Shown: positions 24,460-34,059, counted from the stretch's first letter. The stretch is DNA of 64,000 bases from Janthinobacterium sp. LM6 (GCF_002002885.1 NZ_CP019510.1:2852001-2916000); one strand, 5' to 3'. A program made the numbers and translations. Notes: generated from the letters alone by a model not told the origin.

Positions 24460-26712
24460 ATGGTTTCCATCTCGGCCCCGAATAGCGTCACCTCGGAACA
24501 ACTGGTAGAGGGCTTGAGTGCGCCGGACAGCGCGCGCGTGCTTGACGCGCTCGCGTATGCCACCGAAGCGTATGGCGACAAGCTGACCTTTGCCGGCCGC
24601 TCCGCGCTGGAGTTCGCCCTCGGCGTGGCCACCACCCTCGCTTTCCTGCGCAGCGATGCGGAAACGCGCATTGCCGGCCTGATGTTCGAGCTGACCCTGC
24701 TGGAACCCGACACGGCGGCCGATATCGAGCCGCGCTTCGGCAAACAGGTGTGCGACCTGGCAACAGGCGTGCGCCAGCTGATCCGCTTGCGCGCGCTGAC
24801 CCAGGCGCAGCATGGCAGCGCTGGCGGGCGCGGCAAGAATGCGGCGCAGCAAGCCGTGGCCCAGGTGGAAACCTTGCGCAAGATGTTGCTGGCGATGGCG
24901 TCCGACATGCGCGTCGTGCTGGTGCGCCTGGCCGCCTGCGTGACGACCTTGCGTTACTTTGCTGAACTAAAACTGTTCAATGAAATGACGCGCGAGTATG
25001 GCAAGGAAACGCTGGACCTGTACGCGCCGCTGGCCAACCGCCTCGGTATCTGGCAGCTGAAGTGGGAACTGGAAGATTTGTCATTCCGCTTCATCGAGCC
25101 GGAAGCGTATAAACGCATCGCCAAAATGCTGGAAGAAAAGCGCATGATGCGCGAGGGCTTCGTGTCCTCGGCGATTCTGCGCCTGCAGACGGAACTGGCT
25201 TCGGCCGGTATCCAGGCGGAAGTCTTTGGCCGCCCGAAACACATTTACAGCATCTGGAACAAGATGCGCGGCAAGGAACTCGATTTCACGGCCCTGTACG
25301 ACGTGCGCGCCTTCCGCGTCATCGTTGCCGACGTGAAAACTTGCTACACGGTACTGGGCGTGGTTCACAATATCTGGACCCCCATCCCGAAAGAATTCGA
25401 CGATTACATTTCGCGGCCGAAACCGAACGGTTACCAGTCGCTGCATACGGTGGTGACGGCCGAGGATGGCCGCCCGCTGGAAGTGCAAATCCGCACGAAT
25501 GAAATGCACAGCTTTGCCGAGTACGGCGTGGCTGCGCACTGGCGCTACAAGGAAGAGGGCGGCTCGAACTTTGCCGGCCAGAAATACGACGAAAAGATCG
25601 CCTGGCTGCGCCAGTTGCTGGCCTGGAAGACGGAAGTGGCCGACGCCGTCGTGGGCCAGGAAGAAATCCAGCGCGAATGGGTGGAAAAGCTCAAATCGGC
25701 CACCCTGGACGACCGCATCTTCGTCATGACGCCGCAGGCGCGGGTGCTGGAATTGCCCGTGGGCGCCACGCCCGTCGATTTTGCGTATCACTTGCATACG
25801 GACGTGGGCCACCGCTGCCGCGGCGCCAAGGTCGACGGCATCATGGTGCCGTTGAATACGCAATTAAAGAACGGCCAGACCTGCGAAATCATCACGGCCA
25901 AGGGCGCGCCGGGCACGGCTGGGCCGTCGCGCGACTGGCTCAGCGCCGGCTACGCCGTCAGCACGCGCACGCGGTCAAAAATCCGCGCCTGGTTCCATGC
26001 CATCGACATGCAGGAAACCCTGGCCCACGGCCGCGCGCTGGTGGAGAAATCCCTGCAGCGAGAAGGCAAGACGGCTGTCAACCTTGAAGCGCTGGCGCAA
26101 AAGCTGGGCTTTGCGAAAGTCGACGAACTGTTCTTGTCGGTGGGCAAGGATGAATTCAGCCTGCGCCACGTGGAGCAGGCGCTGCACGATAATGGCGAAG
26201 TGGTGGTGCCGGAAGACGCCGTGCTGGTGGGTAAAAGCCGCGCCTCCAGCGTGGAGCAGGGCGCCAAGTCCGGCGTGCTGGTGGTCGGCACGGAAGGCTT
26301 GATGACGGTGCTGGCCAAGTGCTGCAAGCCGGCGCCGCCGGACAGCATCGTCGGCTTTGTGACGCGCGGCAAGGGCGTCTCGATTCACCGCGCCACCTGC
26401 AAGAATTTCGAGGAAATGCGCGCCAAGTCGCCCGAGCGCGTGATTTTTACGGAATGGGGCAGCACGGGCGGGCACGACACCGTGTATCCGGTCGACATTT
26501 TTATCCTGGCCGGCGACCGCCAGGGCTTGCTGCGCGACATCTCCGAAATCTTCTCGCGCGAAAAGATCAACGTGATCGGCGTCAACACCCAAAGCGCCAA
26601 GGGCCAGGCCCGCATGACGTTTACGGCCGAGATCAGCTCGACGGCGCAGTTGTTGAAGGCGTTGAATGTGATCAAGGATGTGAGCGGGGTGCTGGAGGCA
26701 AGACGCAGCTAA
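24460..26712 (+). CDS. relA: (p)ppGpp synthetase RelA
   Basis: The ribosome-linked alarmone synthetase of the stringent response, 750 residues. Residues about 50-200 correspond to the hydrolase domain but lack the metal-binding HD motif, so hydrolysis is not expected. The synthetase domain (about 240-370) has the YDVRAFRVIV segment and E312-F-D-D315 before YISRPKPNGYQSLHT. This is the EXDD signature of monofunctional RelA rather than the RXKD of bifunctional enzymes. TGS (about 400-470), a Cys-rich segment (KCCKPAPPD near 623) and a C-terminal ACT domain follow. A 40-nt gap separates it from the RidA gene. Confidence 0.96.
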   Translation: MVSISAPNSVTSEQLVEGLSAPDSARVLDALAYATEAYGDKLTFAGRSALEFALGVATTLAFLRSDAETRIAGLMFELTLLEPDTAADIEPRFGKQVCDLATGVRQLIRLRALTQAQHGSAGGRGKNAAQQAVAQVETLRKMLLAMASDMRVVLVRLAACVTTLRYFAELKLFNEMTREYGKETLDLYAPLANRLGIWQLKWELEDLSFRFIEPEAYKRIAKMLEEKRMMREGFVSSAILRLQTELASAGIQAEVFGRPKHIYSIWNKMRGKELDFTALYDVRAFRVIVADVKTCYTVLGVVHNIWTPIPKEFDDYISRPKPNGYQSLHTVVTAEDGRPLEVQIRTNEMHSFAEYGVAAHWRYKEEGGSNFAGQKYDEKIAWLRQLLAWKTEVADAVVGQEEIQREWVEKLKSATLDDRIFVMTPQARVLELPVGATPVDFAYHLHTDVGHRCRGAKVDGIMVPLNTQLKNGQTCEIITAKGAPGTAGPSRDWLSAGYAVSTRTRSKIRAWFHAIDMQETLAHGRALVEKSLQREGKTAVNLEALAQKLGFAKVDELFLSVGKDEFSLRHVEQALHDNGEVVVPEDAVLVGKSRASSVEQGAKSGVLVVGTEGLMTVLAKCCKPAPPDSIVGFVTRGKGVSIHRATCKNFEEMRAKSPERVIFTEWGSTGGHDTVYPVDIFILAGDRQGLLRDISEIFSREKINVIGVNTQSAKGQARMTFTAEISSTAQLLKALNVIKDVSGVLEARRS

Positions 26713-26720
26713 GGGTATTG

Positions 26721-26759
26721 CAACAGCAGGTCGACGGTGGTTCTGCCAACCTGCTGTTG
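26721..26759. terminator. Hairpin at the 3' end of relA
   Basis: The 11-bp stem CAACAGCAGGT / ACCTGCTGTTG lies 9 nt after the relA stop. It lacks a T-run, so it may be an mRNA-stabilising hairpin rather than a true intrinsic terminator. Confidence 0.5.
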
Positions 26760-26822
26760 TGTCATGATACGGGCGGGAGTGCGGATTTGGACCACTTGTC
26801 CTTGGTCAACGGGGTAATGACA

Positions 26823-27839
26823 TCATCGGTAAAAGTGCTGGACGATTTGCCATCCTGAGGAAAGCAGCGCCACTACGCCGATCGCCGTCAATGCCTTGCG
26901 GTTGGTGCTCACGTTGTGCTGCTGCTGTTCCTGCAGGCTGGTCAGCCTGGATACAGTACTGCTCAATTCATCGACCTTGCTGCTCAGTGTCAAAGCCGAT
27001 TTCTCGAACTGCGCTTCAAAGGTCTGCCCTTGCGTGGTCAATGTTGCATGGAACTCGCCATGCATCGTTTCAATTTGCGTCAATATTTCCTGGTGCAGTT
27101 TTTTATTTGACGTTTCCAACTCCGCACGCAAATTGCCCGATTGGACGCGCATGCTATCTTGAAGGCGGTTTTCATCGGCCACCCGCTGTTCGGCATGTTC
27201 GGCCAAGCCCTTGTCCATGCGCGTCAGACAGTCTTCGACCGATTGCCGAAATCGCTGTTCGAGAGACGCGAGTAGTTCGCTGTTTGCCGCGGCAATCTTT
27301 TTCTCAGATTCCATTACACGCGCCATGCATCTCATGAGCGCAGTTGCCTGCTCCTGCGATTTTCCCGCAGCTAACAATAAGTTCTCATTGGCCTCGGTTA
27401 TTGTCTTTTGATCTTCGGAAAAAAGAATTTGTTGATGAGCAAATTTTTCATCATGCTGCCGCAACTGATTGGCCTGCAGGCTGAGAATATCTTGCTGACT
27501 CAGCAGGATTGCCTGCTGGTCGCTCAATACTTTGGAAATGGCCGTATTTACCAGTAGTAATTGGGATGTTTGCCGAGTCAGCCTGCCAATTGACTTGTTC
27601 AGGTCAATTTGCGCTTCCTGGATTTTCTCGCTGCGGTTTTCCTTCCAGTTGTTATAGGTACTACCATCTTTTTGCTCCTGACGTAATTTGTCCAGGCGTT
27701 CGGCATCACTGCGTACCGAATCTTGCTCTTGTATCATCGTCGAAACCAGCTCTTTGATCTGCCTCTCATTGAGAGTATTCTCGGGTAACGTTACCGCAGA
27801 AAAGGCTTTTATAATTTGCAGTTCTTTTAATGCACTCAC
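26823..27839 (-). CDS. Coiled-coil protein with C-terminal membrane anchor, unknown function
   Basis: I do not recognise this 338-residue protein. Residues about 30-310 are Gln, Glu, Lys and Ser-rich with heptad-like spacing and no Pro, so a long coiled coil is likely. A single hydrophobic segment (TAIGVVALLSSGWQIV, about residues 317-332) sits almost at the C-terminus, giving a tail-anchored layout. The start is GTG with AAGGTGAAGT just upstream, 9 nt after the stop of the HNH-like gene, so the two are co-transcribed. It converges with relA. It may bridge or oligomerise the partner at the membrane. Confidence 0.8.
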   Translation of the reverse strand: MSALKELQIIKAFSAVTLPENTLNERQIKELVSTMIQEQDSVRSDAERLDKLRQEQKDGSTYNNWKENRSEKIQEAQIDLNKSIGRLTRQTSQLLLVNTAISKVLSDQQAILLSQQDILSLQANQLRQHDEKFAHQQILFSEDQKTITEANENLLLAAGKSQEQATALMRCMARVMESEKKIAAANSELLASLEQRFRQSVEDCLTRMDKGLAEHAEQRVADENRLQDSMRVQSGNLRAELETSNKKLHQEILTQIETMHGEFHATLTTQGQTFEAQFEKSALTLSSKVDELSSTVSRLTSLQEQQQHNVSTNRKALTAIGVVALLSSGWQIVQHFYR

Positions 27840-27848
27840 ACTTCACCT

Positions 27849-29531
27849 TTAAAATGTCGCTAGAAAATCGTCAATTTCTGCTTGGCTCTCGCACATGAAG
27901 GCAACCATTGCCACGCTCTTTTTTGCCTGCTCGCGCGTTGTCAAAGTAGCCTGTTCCAGGCTGACGAACGCTCCGGTCGCTGCGGTAGCTGCCGCGCCAA
28001 AGGCGACGCCAATATCCTGATAAAGCGAGATGCTCTTCGAATAGCGCTCTACATTGCTGATTGAGCTTTTCGACAGCGCCGTCAGATTATTGGCGAATTC
28101 ATCGCTACGCTTGGCGTCTTCCATCAATTCGTTTATGAATTTTTCATCCAGCGAGTGACGATAGCGGTCAAACAAGCAATCGATCTGGTAAGCTAAAAAT
28201 GCGGAGAGCAAGCCACTCATGATGCCGATCAATACAGGAGTAATCATGTCGGCCAGGGGTTTAAGGAAGGGTACGGTGGCCATGAACGCCGACACTGATT
28301 CGTTGAGCAGTATTCCGATGGTACTGATAATGACCGTACCCAGGATCTTCAGGCCTTCCTGTAAGCCCTGATCCGCAGTCATATGTTGCGGCGTGAAAAA
28401 TATCATCTTGAATGCATGAAACAATCCAAGCAATCCTTCCCTTATCACTGCCACCAATCGCTTTGCGGTCGATAGGAAATTGTTGAGTATGAAGGTCAGA
28501 AGGTTGCTTATGAAGCCGCTAATTCCACCTTGAAACATCAGCGACACGGCATCGGGGATTTTTTTGACAACAGAAGACATGATACGGTCCATGCGTTCAC
28601 GGATTTCGTCAAAGAGCGTTTTGCCGGCCTCGATGCCATGTGCGATCAATACCTTTATTTCATTGAATAAGCCATTCACCAACTCCGTGAGCAGCAAGCC
28701 CAGTGCCTGACGCATTGCCATCAGGGCCGCTTGCTTGGTCCCGGTTGTCAGCAATTCCTCTGCCTGCTTGCGATTCAGGGACTGGTCCGCGGTTTCATCG
28801 ATTCTGGCTTTGGCTTTTTCATGCTTTTCATTGAGCAGTTTGGCATCGGCATCGAACTTGTCGCAATTCGTTGAATCATCCTTGCGTTTTTCGCTTCCCC
28901 AATCCAGGAGATCATTGTCGCTCTTTGAACCATTCAGTGGCTGATTGGTAAGCGCCAGATTGTCGTCATGATTGACTGTCGCGCGGACGCGGCTCACATC
29001 GACGGTGATTTTCCCTGTGCTGTCCTTGTTGGTCTTGCCCAAGGATAGGTGTATTTTGGGATCATCATGAACTTCCTTGATGGAGACGACATGATCGAGT
29101 TCAGCCCGAACTATCTTGCCATCCTTGAGCGTGATCGTTCCTTGCTCGGAAACGGCGCGTCCGGTATACTCATCCTTGCCTACTTTTATTTTTGCGGCAC
29201 GCTTTTCTTGCCAGGTTGTGCTGTCGGCTTCCACTGCCTTCTTTTTTGTATCGACTTCATATCCTTCCCTTATCTCGACGCTATAATCTTTCTTGGAGTG
29301 GGCATGTAGCGCCTTATCGCTATCAGTCGCAACATAGCTGTCATCTTCTCTCTTGAAATTGCGCAAAGTCGTGACATTGCCTCCATTGCGATCCTCGAAC
29401 ATTGCTGTCGAGAGACCGAATGGACCGATGACCTGGGCAATGACCTGTTGCCGGCAATCGGAAAATAGTTTTTGCAGGCGTTGTTCACGCAGGTCCGATA
29501 ATCTTGTTTCCATTGTTGAGATTCTGTGCAT
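27849..29531 (-). CDS. Large protein with HNH-like motif and membrane-type segments, unknown function
   Basis: A 560-residue product of no family I can name. Residues 140-205 contain AELDHVVSIKEVHDD followed by VNHDDNLALTNQPLNGSKSD. The spacing D146-H147 ... N191 ... N200 resembles an HNH nuclease fold. Residues 210-260 are highly charged. From about 325 there are several hydrophobic or Gly/Ala-rich stretches (near 330-355, 395-415, 430-450 and 495-512) suggestive of membrane insertion. It begins directly after the SMI1-like stop and ends 9 nt before the coiled-coil gene. A toxin or defence effector is a reasonable hypothesis only. Confidence 0.75.
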   Translation of the reverse strand: MHRISTMETRLSDLREQRLQKLFSDCRQQVIAQVIGPFGLSTAMFEDRNGGNVTTLRNFKREDDSYVATDSDKALHAHSKKDYSVEIREGYEVDTKKKAVEADSTTWQEKRAAKIKVGKDEYTGRAVSEQGTITLKDGKIVRAELDHVVSIKEVHDDPKIHLSLGKTNKDSTGKITVDVSRVRATVNHDDNLALTNQPLNGSKSDNDLLDWGSEKRKDDSTNCDKFDADAKLLNEKHEKAKARIDETADQSLNRKQAEELLTTGTKQAALMAMRQALGLLLTELVNGLFNEIKVLIAHGIEAGKTLFDEIRERMDRIMSSVVKKIPDAVSLMFQGGISGFISNLLTFILNNFLSTAKRLVAVIREGLLGLFHAFKMIFFTPQHMTADQGLQEGLKILGTVIISTIGILLNESVSAFMATVPFLKPLADMITPVLIGIMSGLLSAFLAYQIDCLFDRYRHSLDEKFINELMEDAKRSDEFANNLTALSKSSISNVERYSKSISLYQDIGVAFGAAATAATGAFVSLEQATLTTREQAKKSVAMVAFMCESQAEIDDFLATF

Positions 29532-30041
29532 TTAAGTAGTTCTGATATCGACGAAGCTGGCAAACCAGATGGAGAAATCGGCTGCGATCAGCGTTCTGTC
29601 CGGGAAATCGTGATAAACAGTAATGACCTGTCCGACATTTCCACTGCGTGAAGGGCGCATGTCTAAGCATAAATTTTTCCCGCCGCCGTTCGAAGCAAAT
29701 GGAATCCAGGCATCCGACCACCAGACGTTTTCGACGCCGTCATTCGCCTTTGGCAAACGATCATCAAAATCGCCATCGGCCAACAAGTCATTCCAGGCCA
29801 ACCAAGTCAATAATATATTGTCAATCGATAGAAATTCATAGCCCGAGAATAGCCACTCAGCCTGGCCTTTTTGTCCATCATGCCGTTTTAGGCATGTAAT
29901 GAAATCCGGTGGCAGGCTGATGCCGACCTTATGCTGGAAATCACGAATTTTTTCATCGGTGGCAGGAGGGTTGAGATCCGTCCATAGGCGTGGATTGTTT
30001 TTCTTTAGCCAGTCTTCCAAAACGGCCCATTGCAATTTCAT
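29532..30041 (-). CDS. SMI1/KNR4-family protein (immunity-type)
   Basis: A 169-residue protein with the SMI1/KNR4 (SUKH) pattern: an N-terminal helix, PPATDEKIRDFQHKVGISLPPDF, then W/F-rich strands with WIPFASNGGGKNLCLDM, the family core. In bacteria such proteins are commonly immunity proteins of polymorphic toxin systems. The ATG at 30041 was chosen because AAGGATGATGTC is just upstream; a TTG six codons earlier is possible. It is the first gene of the three-gene minus-strand operon, so it may neutralise the following protein. Confidence 0.82.
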   Translation of the reverse strand: MKLQWAVLEDWLKKNNPRLWTDLNPPATDEKIRDFQHKVGISLPPDFITCLKRHDGQKGQAEWLFSGYEFLSIDNILLTWLAWNDLLADGDFDDRLPKANDGVENVWWSDAWIPFASNGGGKNLCLDMRPSRSGNVGQVITVYHDFPDRTLIAADFSIWFASFVDIRTT

Positions 30042-30419
30042 GACATCATCCTTTTTCAACGAACGGTGTTTTTTGGAATTTCTTTATTGCTCAAAATATT
30101 ATCTTAGCAAAAAACATTGTTTTTTGTGGCTTTGTGGAAATATTTTTTGAGATATAGTTTGCCTTGTCGAGACGATGGCCATGCATGCCGGCTTGTTCCG
30201 CATGCGTTATGTTTCGCTGGGGGCTGGAGATGAGGGAAGCGGAGTGAAAAGTGAAGTGGACGATATGTGCGGCAAATGCAAAAAAAGCAGCGCTGTCGAA
30301 GGGATTTAGTAACCGTGTCTTCCGTATCGTGACGGGCGGCGGCGGGGCAGGACGTTCTGGCACGTTGGCCTTACGCCCTCGCTACTGTTTGCCGGAGGGT
30401 TTGCTGCAGTGTCCAGCCT
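30042..30419. other. Intergenic region upstream of the SMI1-like operon
   Basis: About 380 bp without a gene. The part next to the SMI1 gene (30060-30165) is strikingly AT-rich with long A and T runs and TAATAT-like hexamers on the minus strand, and probably holds the operon promoter. The remainder (30170-30419) returns to normal composition. No reliable ORF, repeat or RNA was seen. Confidence 0.5.
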
Positions 30420-31373
30420 TTACCTGTGCGTCTTGTCGTCCGCATGCAAGCCCGCCATCGCCGCCGTCTCCGGCTGCAGGGTGATGTGGTCGATGCCATG
30501 CTTGGCCAACAGCATCTTCTTGATCGCGCGCAATACCTTCGGCCAATGGTCGAGGTGCTCGATTTCCACGTGGCCGATCAGGGCCGGCTGGCCCGGCGAC
30601 ATGTCCCACACGTGCAAATCGTGCACGGCGATCACGCCGTCCACCTGCTCCACGTCCGTGCCCACTTCGATGTAGTCAATGTGCATGGGCACGCCTTCCA
30701 TCAGAAAGTGGTAGGACTCGCGCAGCACGCCGAATGTCGACTTTAAAATCAGCAGCGACACCAGCACGGACAGCAGCGGGTCGATCTGCATCCAGCCCGT
30801 GAAGTAAATCACGGCGCCGGCGATGATGGCGGCGACCGAGCCGAGCAAATCGCCCATCACGTGCACGAGGGCCGCGCGCGTATTCACGCTTTGCTTGTCT
30901 TTCGACAATACCCACGCCACGACTATATTGATCGCCAGGCCGATGAAGGCGACGATGAAGACCATGCCGCCCTTCACGGGTTGCGGGGAGGAAAAGCGCA
31001 GCACGGCTTCGTAGCAGATCCAGCCCACCACGCACAGCATGGCCAGGCCGTTGACGAAGGCGGCCAGCGCCTCGGCGCGGCCAAAGCCGAACGAGTGGCG
31101 CGGCGAGGGCGGGCGGCGCGCGATCAGTTGCGCCAGCAGTGCCAGGCCCAGCGCGGCCGCGTCCGTGACCATGTGGCCCGCGTCGGAAATCAGGGCCAGC
31201 GAATTGGACAGGAAGCCGGCCGCCACCTCGATGCCGGCAAATGACAGGGTCAGGCCCAGCGCCCACGCGAGGATGCTCTGGCTGCGCCCCTCGAACGAGT
31301 GGGTGTGCTTGGCGTCGCCCTTCAGGTGGGCGTGCAAATGGGTGGCGTCGTGTTCGGTGTGCGTCGGCTGCAT
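30420..31373 (-). CDS. Cation diffusion facilitator (Zn/Co/Cd efflux)
   Basis: A 317-residue CDF-family metal/proton antiporter in the inner membrane. The N-terminus is His-rich (THTEHDATHLHAH), then about six helices follow. Metal-site motifs are SDAGHMVTDA in helix 2 and HVMGDLLGS in helix 5. A cytoplasmic C-terminal domain begins near residue 220 (MEGVPMHIDYIEV) and includes HDLHVWDMSPG. The metal is probably Zn2+ (CzcD/ZitB type). The start at 31373 was preferred over an extension to 31463 that has no family-like sequence. Confidence 0.93.
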   Translation of the reverse strand: MQPTHTEHDATHLHAHLKGDAKHTHSFEGRSQSILAWALGLTLSFAGIEVAAGFLSNSLALISDAGHMVTDAAALGLALLAQLIARRPPSPRHSFGFGRAEALAAFVNGLAMLCVVGWICYEAVLRFSSPQPVKGGMVFIVAFIGLAINIVVAWVLSKDKQSVNTRAALVHVMGDLLGSVAAIIAGAVIYFTGWMQIDPLLSVLVSLLILKSTFGVLRESYHFLMEGVPMHIDYIEVGTDVEQVDGVIAVHDLHVWDMSPGQPALIGHVEIEHLDHWPKVLRAIKKMLLAKHGIDHITLQPETAAMAGLHADDKTHR

Positions 31374-31437
31374 GGAATGCTTTGTGGAATGAACTTGCCG
31401 CCAGTGTAATTGAAAAGCAACAACATAGTCGGCACGT

Positions 31438-31474
31438 AAAAAAACCTGCAGGCCTAAAGGCACTGCAGGTTTTT
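31438..31474 (-). terminator. Intrinsic terminator after the pirin gene
   Basis: Stem ACCTGCAG / CTGCAGGT (31444-31470) is flanked by A-run and T-run on both sides. It lies 16 nt after the pirin stop on the minus strand. Confidence 0.85.
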
Positions 31475-31489
31475 GCTGAGATACATCAT

Positions 31490-32365
31490 TTACTGCGCGG
31501 CCGTCTCGCCAAACTTGCCTTCGCGGAAATCCTGTACGGCCTGGAATACTTCCGCCTGGGTATTCATGACAAACGGACCATACTGAGCGATGGGCTCGTT
31601 CAAGGGCTGGCCGGCGACGAGGATCACGCGGCCGCCTTGCGGCGCCTCGATGCGCACGCCGTCGCTGCCCGGCGTGTTGGCGAAGATCGCCATACGCAAA
31701 GCGGGCACGGCCTTGCCATCGACTTGCACTTCGCCGCGGAACGTGTAGATGAAAGCGTTATGGCCTGGCGGCAAGGGCTGCTCGAAGCTGCTGCCGGCCG
31801 GCAAGTCGATGTCGAGGTACAACGGTTCCGTCAGCTCGCGCTGCACGGCGCCCTTCACGCCATGGCTGGTGCCGGCGATCACTTGCACGGTCACGCCCGC
31901 ATCCGTCGTGTAGCGGGGGATTTCGCTGCTGTCGAAGTCGCGGTACCACGGCGTGCGCATCTTGTCGCGCGCGGGCAGGTTCAGCCACAGCTGAAAACCT
32001 TCCATCACGCCTTCTTCCTGTTCCGGCATTTCCGAGTGGATCACGCCGCTGCCGGCCGTCATCCATTGCACGCCGCCCGAGGTCAGCAAGCCTTCGTGGC
32101 CCGCGCTGTCCTTGTGGCGCATGCGCCCCGTGATCATGTACGACACTGTTTCGAAGCCGCGGTGCGGATGCTCGGGGAAGCCGGCGATATAGTCGTTCGG
32201 CTTGTCGCTGGCGAAATTGTCGAGCATCAGGAACGGGTCGAGGCGGCGCTGCAGCTGCTGCGTCAGCACGCGGTTGATCTTCACGCCGGCGCCATCCATG
32301 ACGGCCTGGCCGGCGATCACGCGCTCGACGGCGCGTGGCTTGTTGACGGTGGTGGTATCGCTCAT
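31490..32365 (-). CDS. Pirin-family bicupin protein
   Basis: A 291-residue pirin, an iron-binding bicupin; some members have quercetin dioxygenase activity and others act as redox-sensitive cofactors. The N-terminal cupin carries the ligand segments PHPHRGFETVSYM and GGVQWMTAGSGVIHSEMPE, the conserved His/Glu set. The C-terminal cupin runs from about residue 165. It follows azoR by 57 nt on the same strand, so the two are probably one transcript in quinone or electrophile detoxification. Confidence 0.93.
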   Translation of the reverse strand: MSDTTTVNKPRAVERVIAGQAVMDGAGVKINRVLTQQLQRRLDPFLMLDNFASDKPNDYIAGFPEHPHRGFETVSYMITGRMRHKDSAGHEGLLTSGGVQWMTAGSGVIHSEMPEQEEGVMEGFQLWLNLPARDKMRTPWYRDFDSSEIPRYTTDAGVTVQVIAGTSHGVKGAVQRELTEPLYLDIDLPAGSSFEQPLPPGHNAFIYTFRGEVQVDGKAVPALRMAIFANTPGSDGVRIEAPQGGRVILVAGQPLNEPIAQYGPFVMNTQAEVFQAVQDFREGKFGETAAQ

Positions 32366-32422
32366 TGTTCTCTCCTCTAGGCCAGGACGGCGCCAGTGCG
32401 CCGCCCCTTTTACTGCTGGGGA

Positions 32423-33022
32423 TTACACCAGGATCGCGTTGATCTCGGCATCGGCTTGCGCCTGTGCCTTGGCCACGGCTTCCGGGCCCATGCCCATGCC
32501 TTCCGAATACACGTATTGCACGTCGGTCAGGCCCAGGAAGCCGAACATGGTGTTCAGGTAAGGCACCTGGCTATCGTTGGCGCTGTCGCGGTGCAAGCCG
32601 CCGCGGGACAGGCCCACGTAGACTTTCTTGCCGGTCAGCAAGCCAACGGGGCCGTTTTCCGTGTACTTGAAGGTGACGTTGGCGCGGGCAATCGCGTCGA
32701 ACCAGCTTTTCAGTTGCACGGTGATGCCGAAGTTGTACATGGGCGCGCCGATGACGATGACGTCGGCCGCTTGCACTTGCGCAATCAGCGCGTCGTCCAG
32801 GGCGATGCGGGCCGCCTGTTCCGGCGTACGCTTGTCGGCCGGGGTGAACAGCGCTTGCAGGGTCGGCTCGTCGAGCACGGGGTGCGGCTGGGCAGCCAGG
32901 TCGCGGCGCGCCAGGGTGGCGCCAGGGTTGGCGGCTTGCACGCGGGCAACGATGGCGTCAGCCAGGCGGGTCGAGGCGGAACCGGTGCTGCGGGCGCTGG
33001 AATTGATTTGCAGGATGTTCAT
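32423..33022 (-). CDS. azoR: FMN-dependent NADH-azoreductase (quinone reductase)
   Basis: A 199-residue flavodoxin-like enzyme that reduces quinones and azo compounds with two electrons. The FMN phosphate loop is [15 protein letters not shown] at residues 7-21. Further family segments are [18 protein letters not shown] near residue 95 and the C-terminal [13 protein letters not shown]. It heads the azoR-pirin pair and is divergent from the LysR gene. Confidence 0.94.
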   Translation of the reverse strand: MNILQINSSARSTGSASTRLADAIVARVQAANPGATLARRDLAAQPHPVLDEPTLQALFTPADKRTPEQAARIALDDALIAQVQAADVIVIGAPMYNFGITVQLKSWFDAIARANVTFKYTENGPVGLLTGKKVYVGLSRGGLHRDSANDSQVPYLNTMFGFLGLTDVQYVYSEGMGMGPEAVAKAQAQADAEINAILV

Positions 33023-33136
33023 CTTGTTTTCTCCGTTGTGAGGTGTCTTGCGATGGATGAACTATAGCAATTCCAAAATTGATGCGGAAGCCGTTAAAAT
33101 GGATAACATTAACCCATTCATGGAACAATTAAAGCT

Positions 33137-34042
33137 ATGGACATCGATCCCGGAGATTTGCTGCTGTTCGCCCGCGTCGTCGAATGCGGCAGTTTCTCGC
33201 GCGCCGCCGTGCGCGTGGACTTGCCCAAGTCGACCCTGTCGCGCCGCATCTCGCTGCTGGAAGCGAAATTGGGCGAACGGCTGCTGCTGCGCACCACGCG
33301 CAAGCTGGCGCTGACGGAATTCGGCGCCAGCCTGCTCGAGCATGCGCGCAAGGTGGTGGAAGAAACGGAAGCGGCCGGCGCCCTGGCCCAGCACCGCCAG
33401 GCGGGGCCCAGCGGCTTGCTGCGCATTTCCATGCCGGCCGATTTCGGCGACACCCTGATGCGCCAGGTCCTGGCCGAGTTCGTGCGCCGCTATCCGGCCA
33501 TTTCGCTGGAACTGGACTTGTCGGCGCGCCGCGTGGATTTACTGGAAGAGAACTTCGACCTGGCCATCCGCATGGGCAACTTGCCCGACGATGCCAGCCT
33601 GGCCGCGCGCCGCGTGGCCTTCAGCACCCTGGCCCTGTATGCCTCGCCGCAATACACGAGCGTGCATGGCTTGCCCGAGCATCCCGACGATCTGTATGGC
33701 CACGATTTATTGAGCTTGCCACGCGCCGTGCATGGCCTCGTGCACTGGACTTTGATCCGCGGCAAGACAACGTGGGAACGGGACTTGCCCGTGCGCCTGC
33801 TGGCCAATTCGCCGGAATTGCTGGTGCGCATGGCCTGCACGGGCGTGGGCATCGCGGCCAGCACGGACCGCTTCGCCAAGGCGTATGTGGCGACGGGGGA
33901 ACTGGTGCGCGTGTTGCCGGAGTGGAGTTTTCCGCTGGTCACGGGCTGGGCCGTGTTTCCCGGCCGGCGGCTGATGCCGGCCAAGACGCGGGCGTTTCTG
34001 GACTTGATGGAGGAAATGTACCGCACGGACGCGCCCGTGTAG
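33137..34042 (+). CDS. LysR-family transcriptional regulator
   Basis: A 301-residue LTTR. The N-terminal winged helix (residues 1-60) has FARVVECGSFSRAAVRVDLPKSTLSRRIS, and the effector domain covers about residues 90-300. Divergent arrangement with azoR-pirin across 114 nt is the standard layout for a LysR regulator of the neighbouring operon, so it probably responds to a quinone or electrophile. That is inferred from context. Confidence 0.92.
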   Translation: MDIDPGDLLLFARVVECGSFSRAAVRVDLPKSTLSRRISLLEAKLGERLLLRTTRKLALTEFGASLLEHARKVVEETEAAGALAQHRQAGPSGLLRISMPADFGDTLMRQVLAEFVRRYPAISLELDLSARRVDLLEENFDLAIRMGNLPDDASLAARRVAFSTLALYASPQYTSVHGLPEHPDDLYGHDLLSLPRAVHGLVHWTLIRGKTTWERDLPVRLLANSPELLVRMACTGVGIAASTDRFAKAYVATGELVRVLPEWSFPLVTGWAVFPGRRLMPAKTRAFLDLMEEMYRTDAPV

Positions 34043-34059
34043 GCGCGCATCCTGTTGGC

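Noticed and set aside
24460..26712. Bifunctional Rel/SpoT enzyme
   Set aside because: The HD metal-binding motif is missing and the synthetase loop has EFDD (RelA type), so hydrolase activity is not expected.
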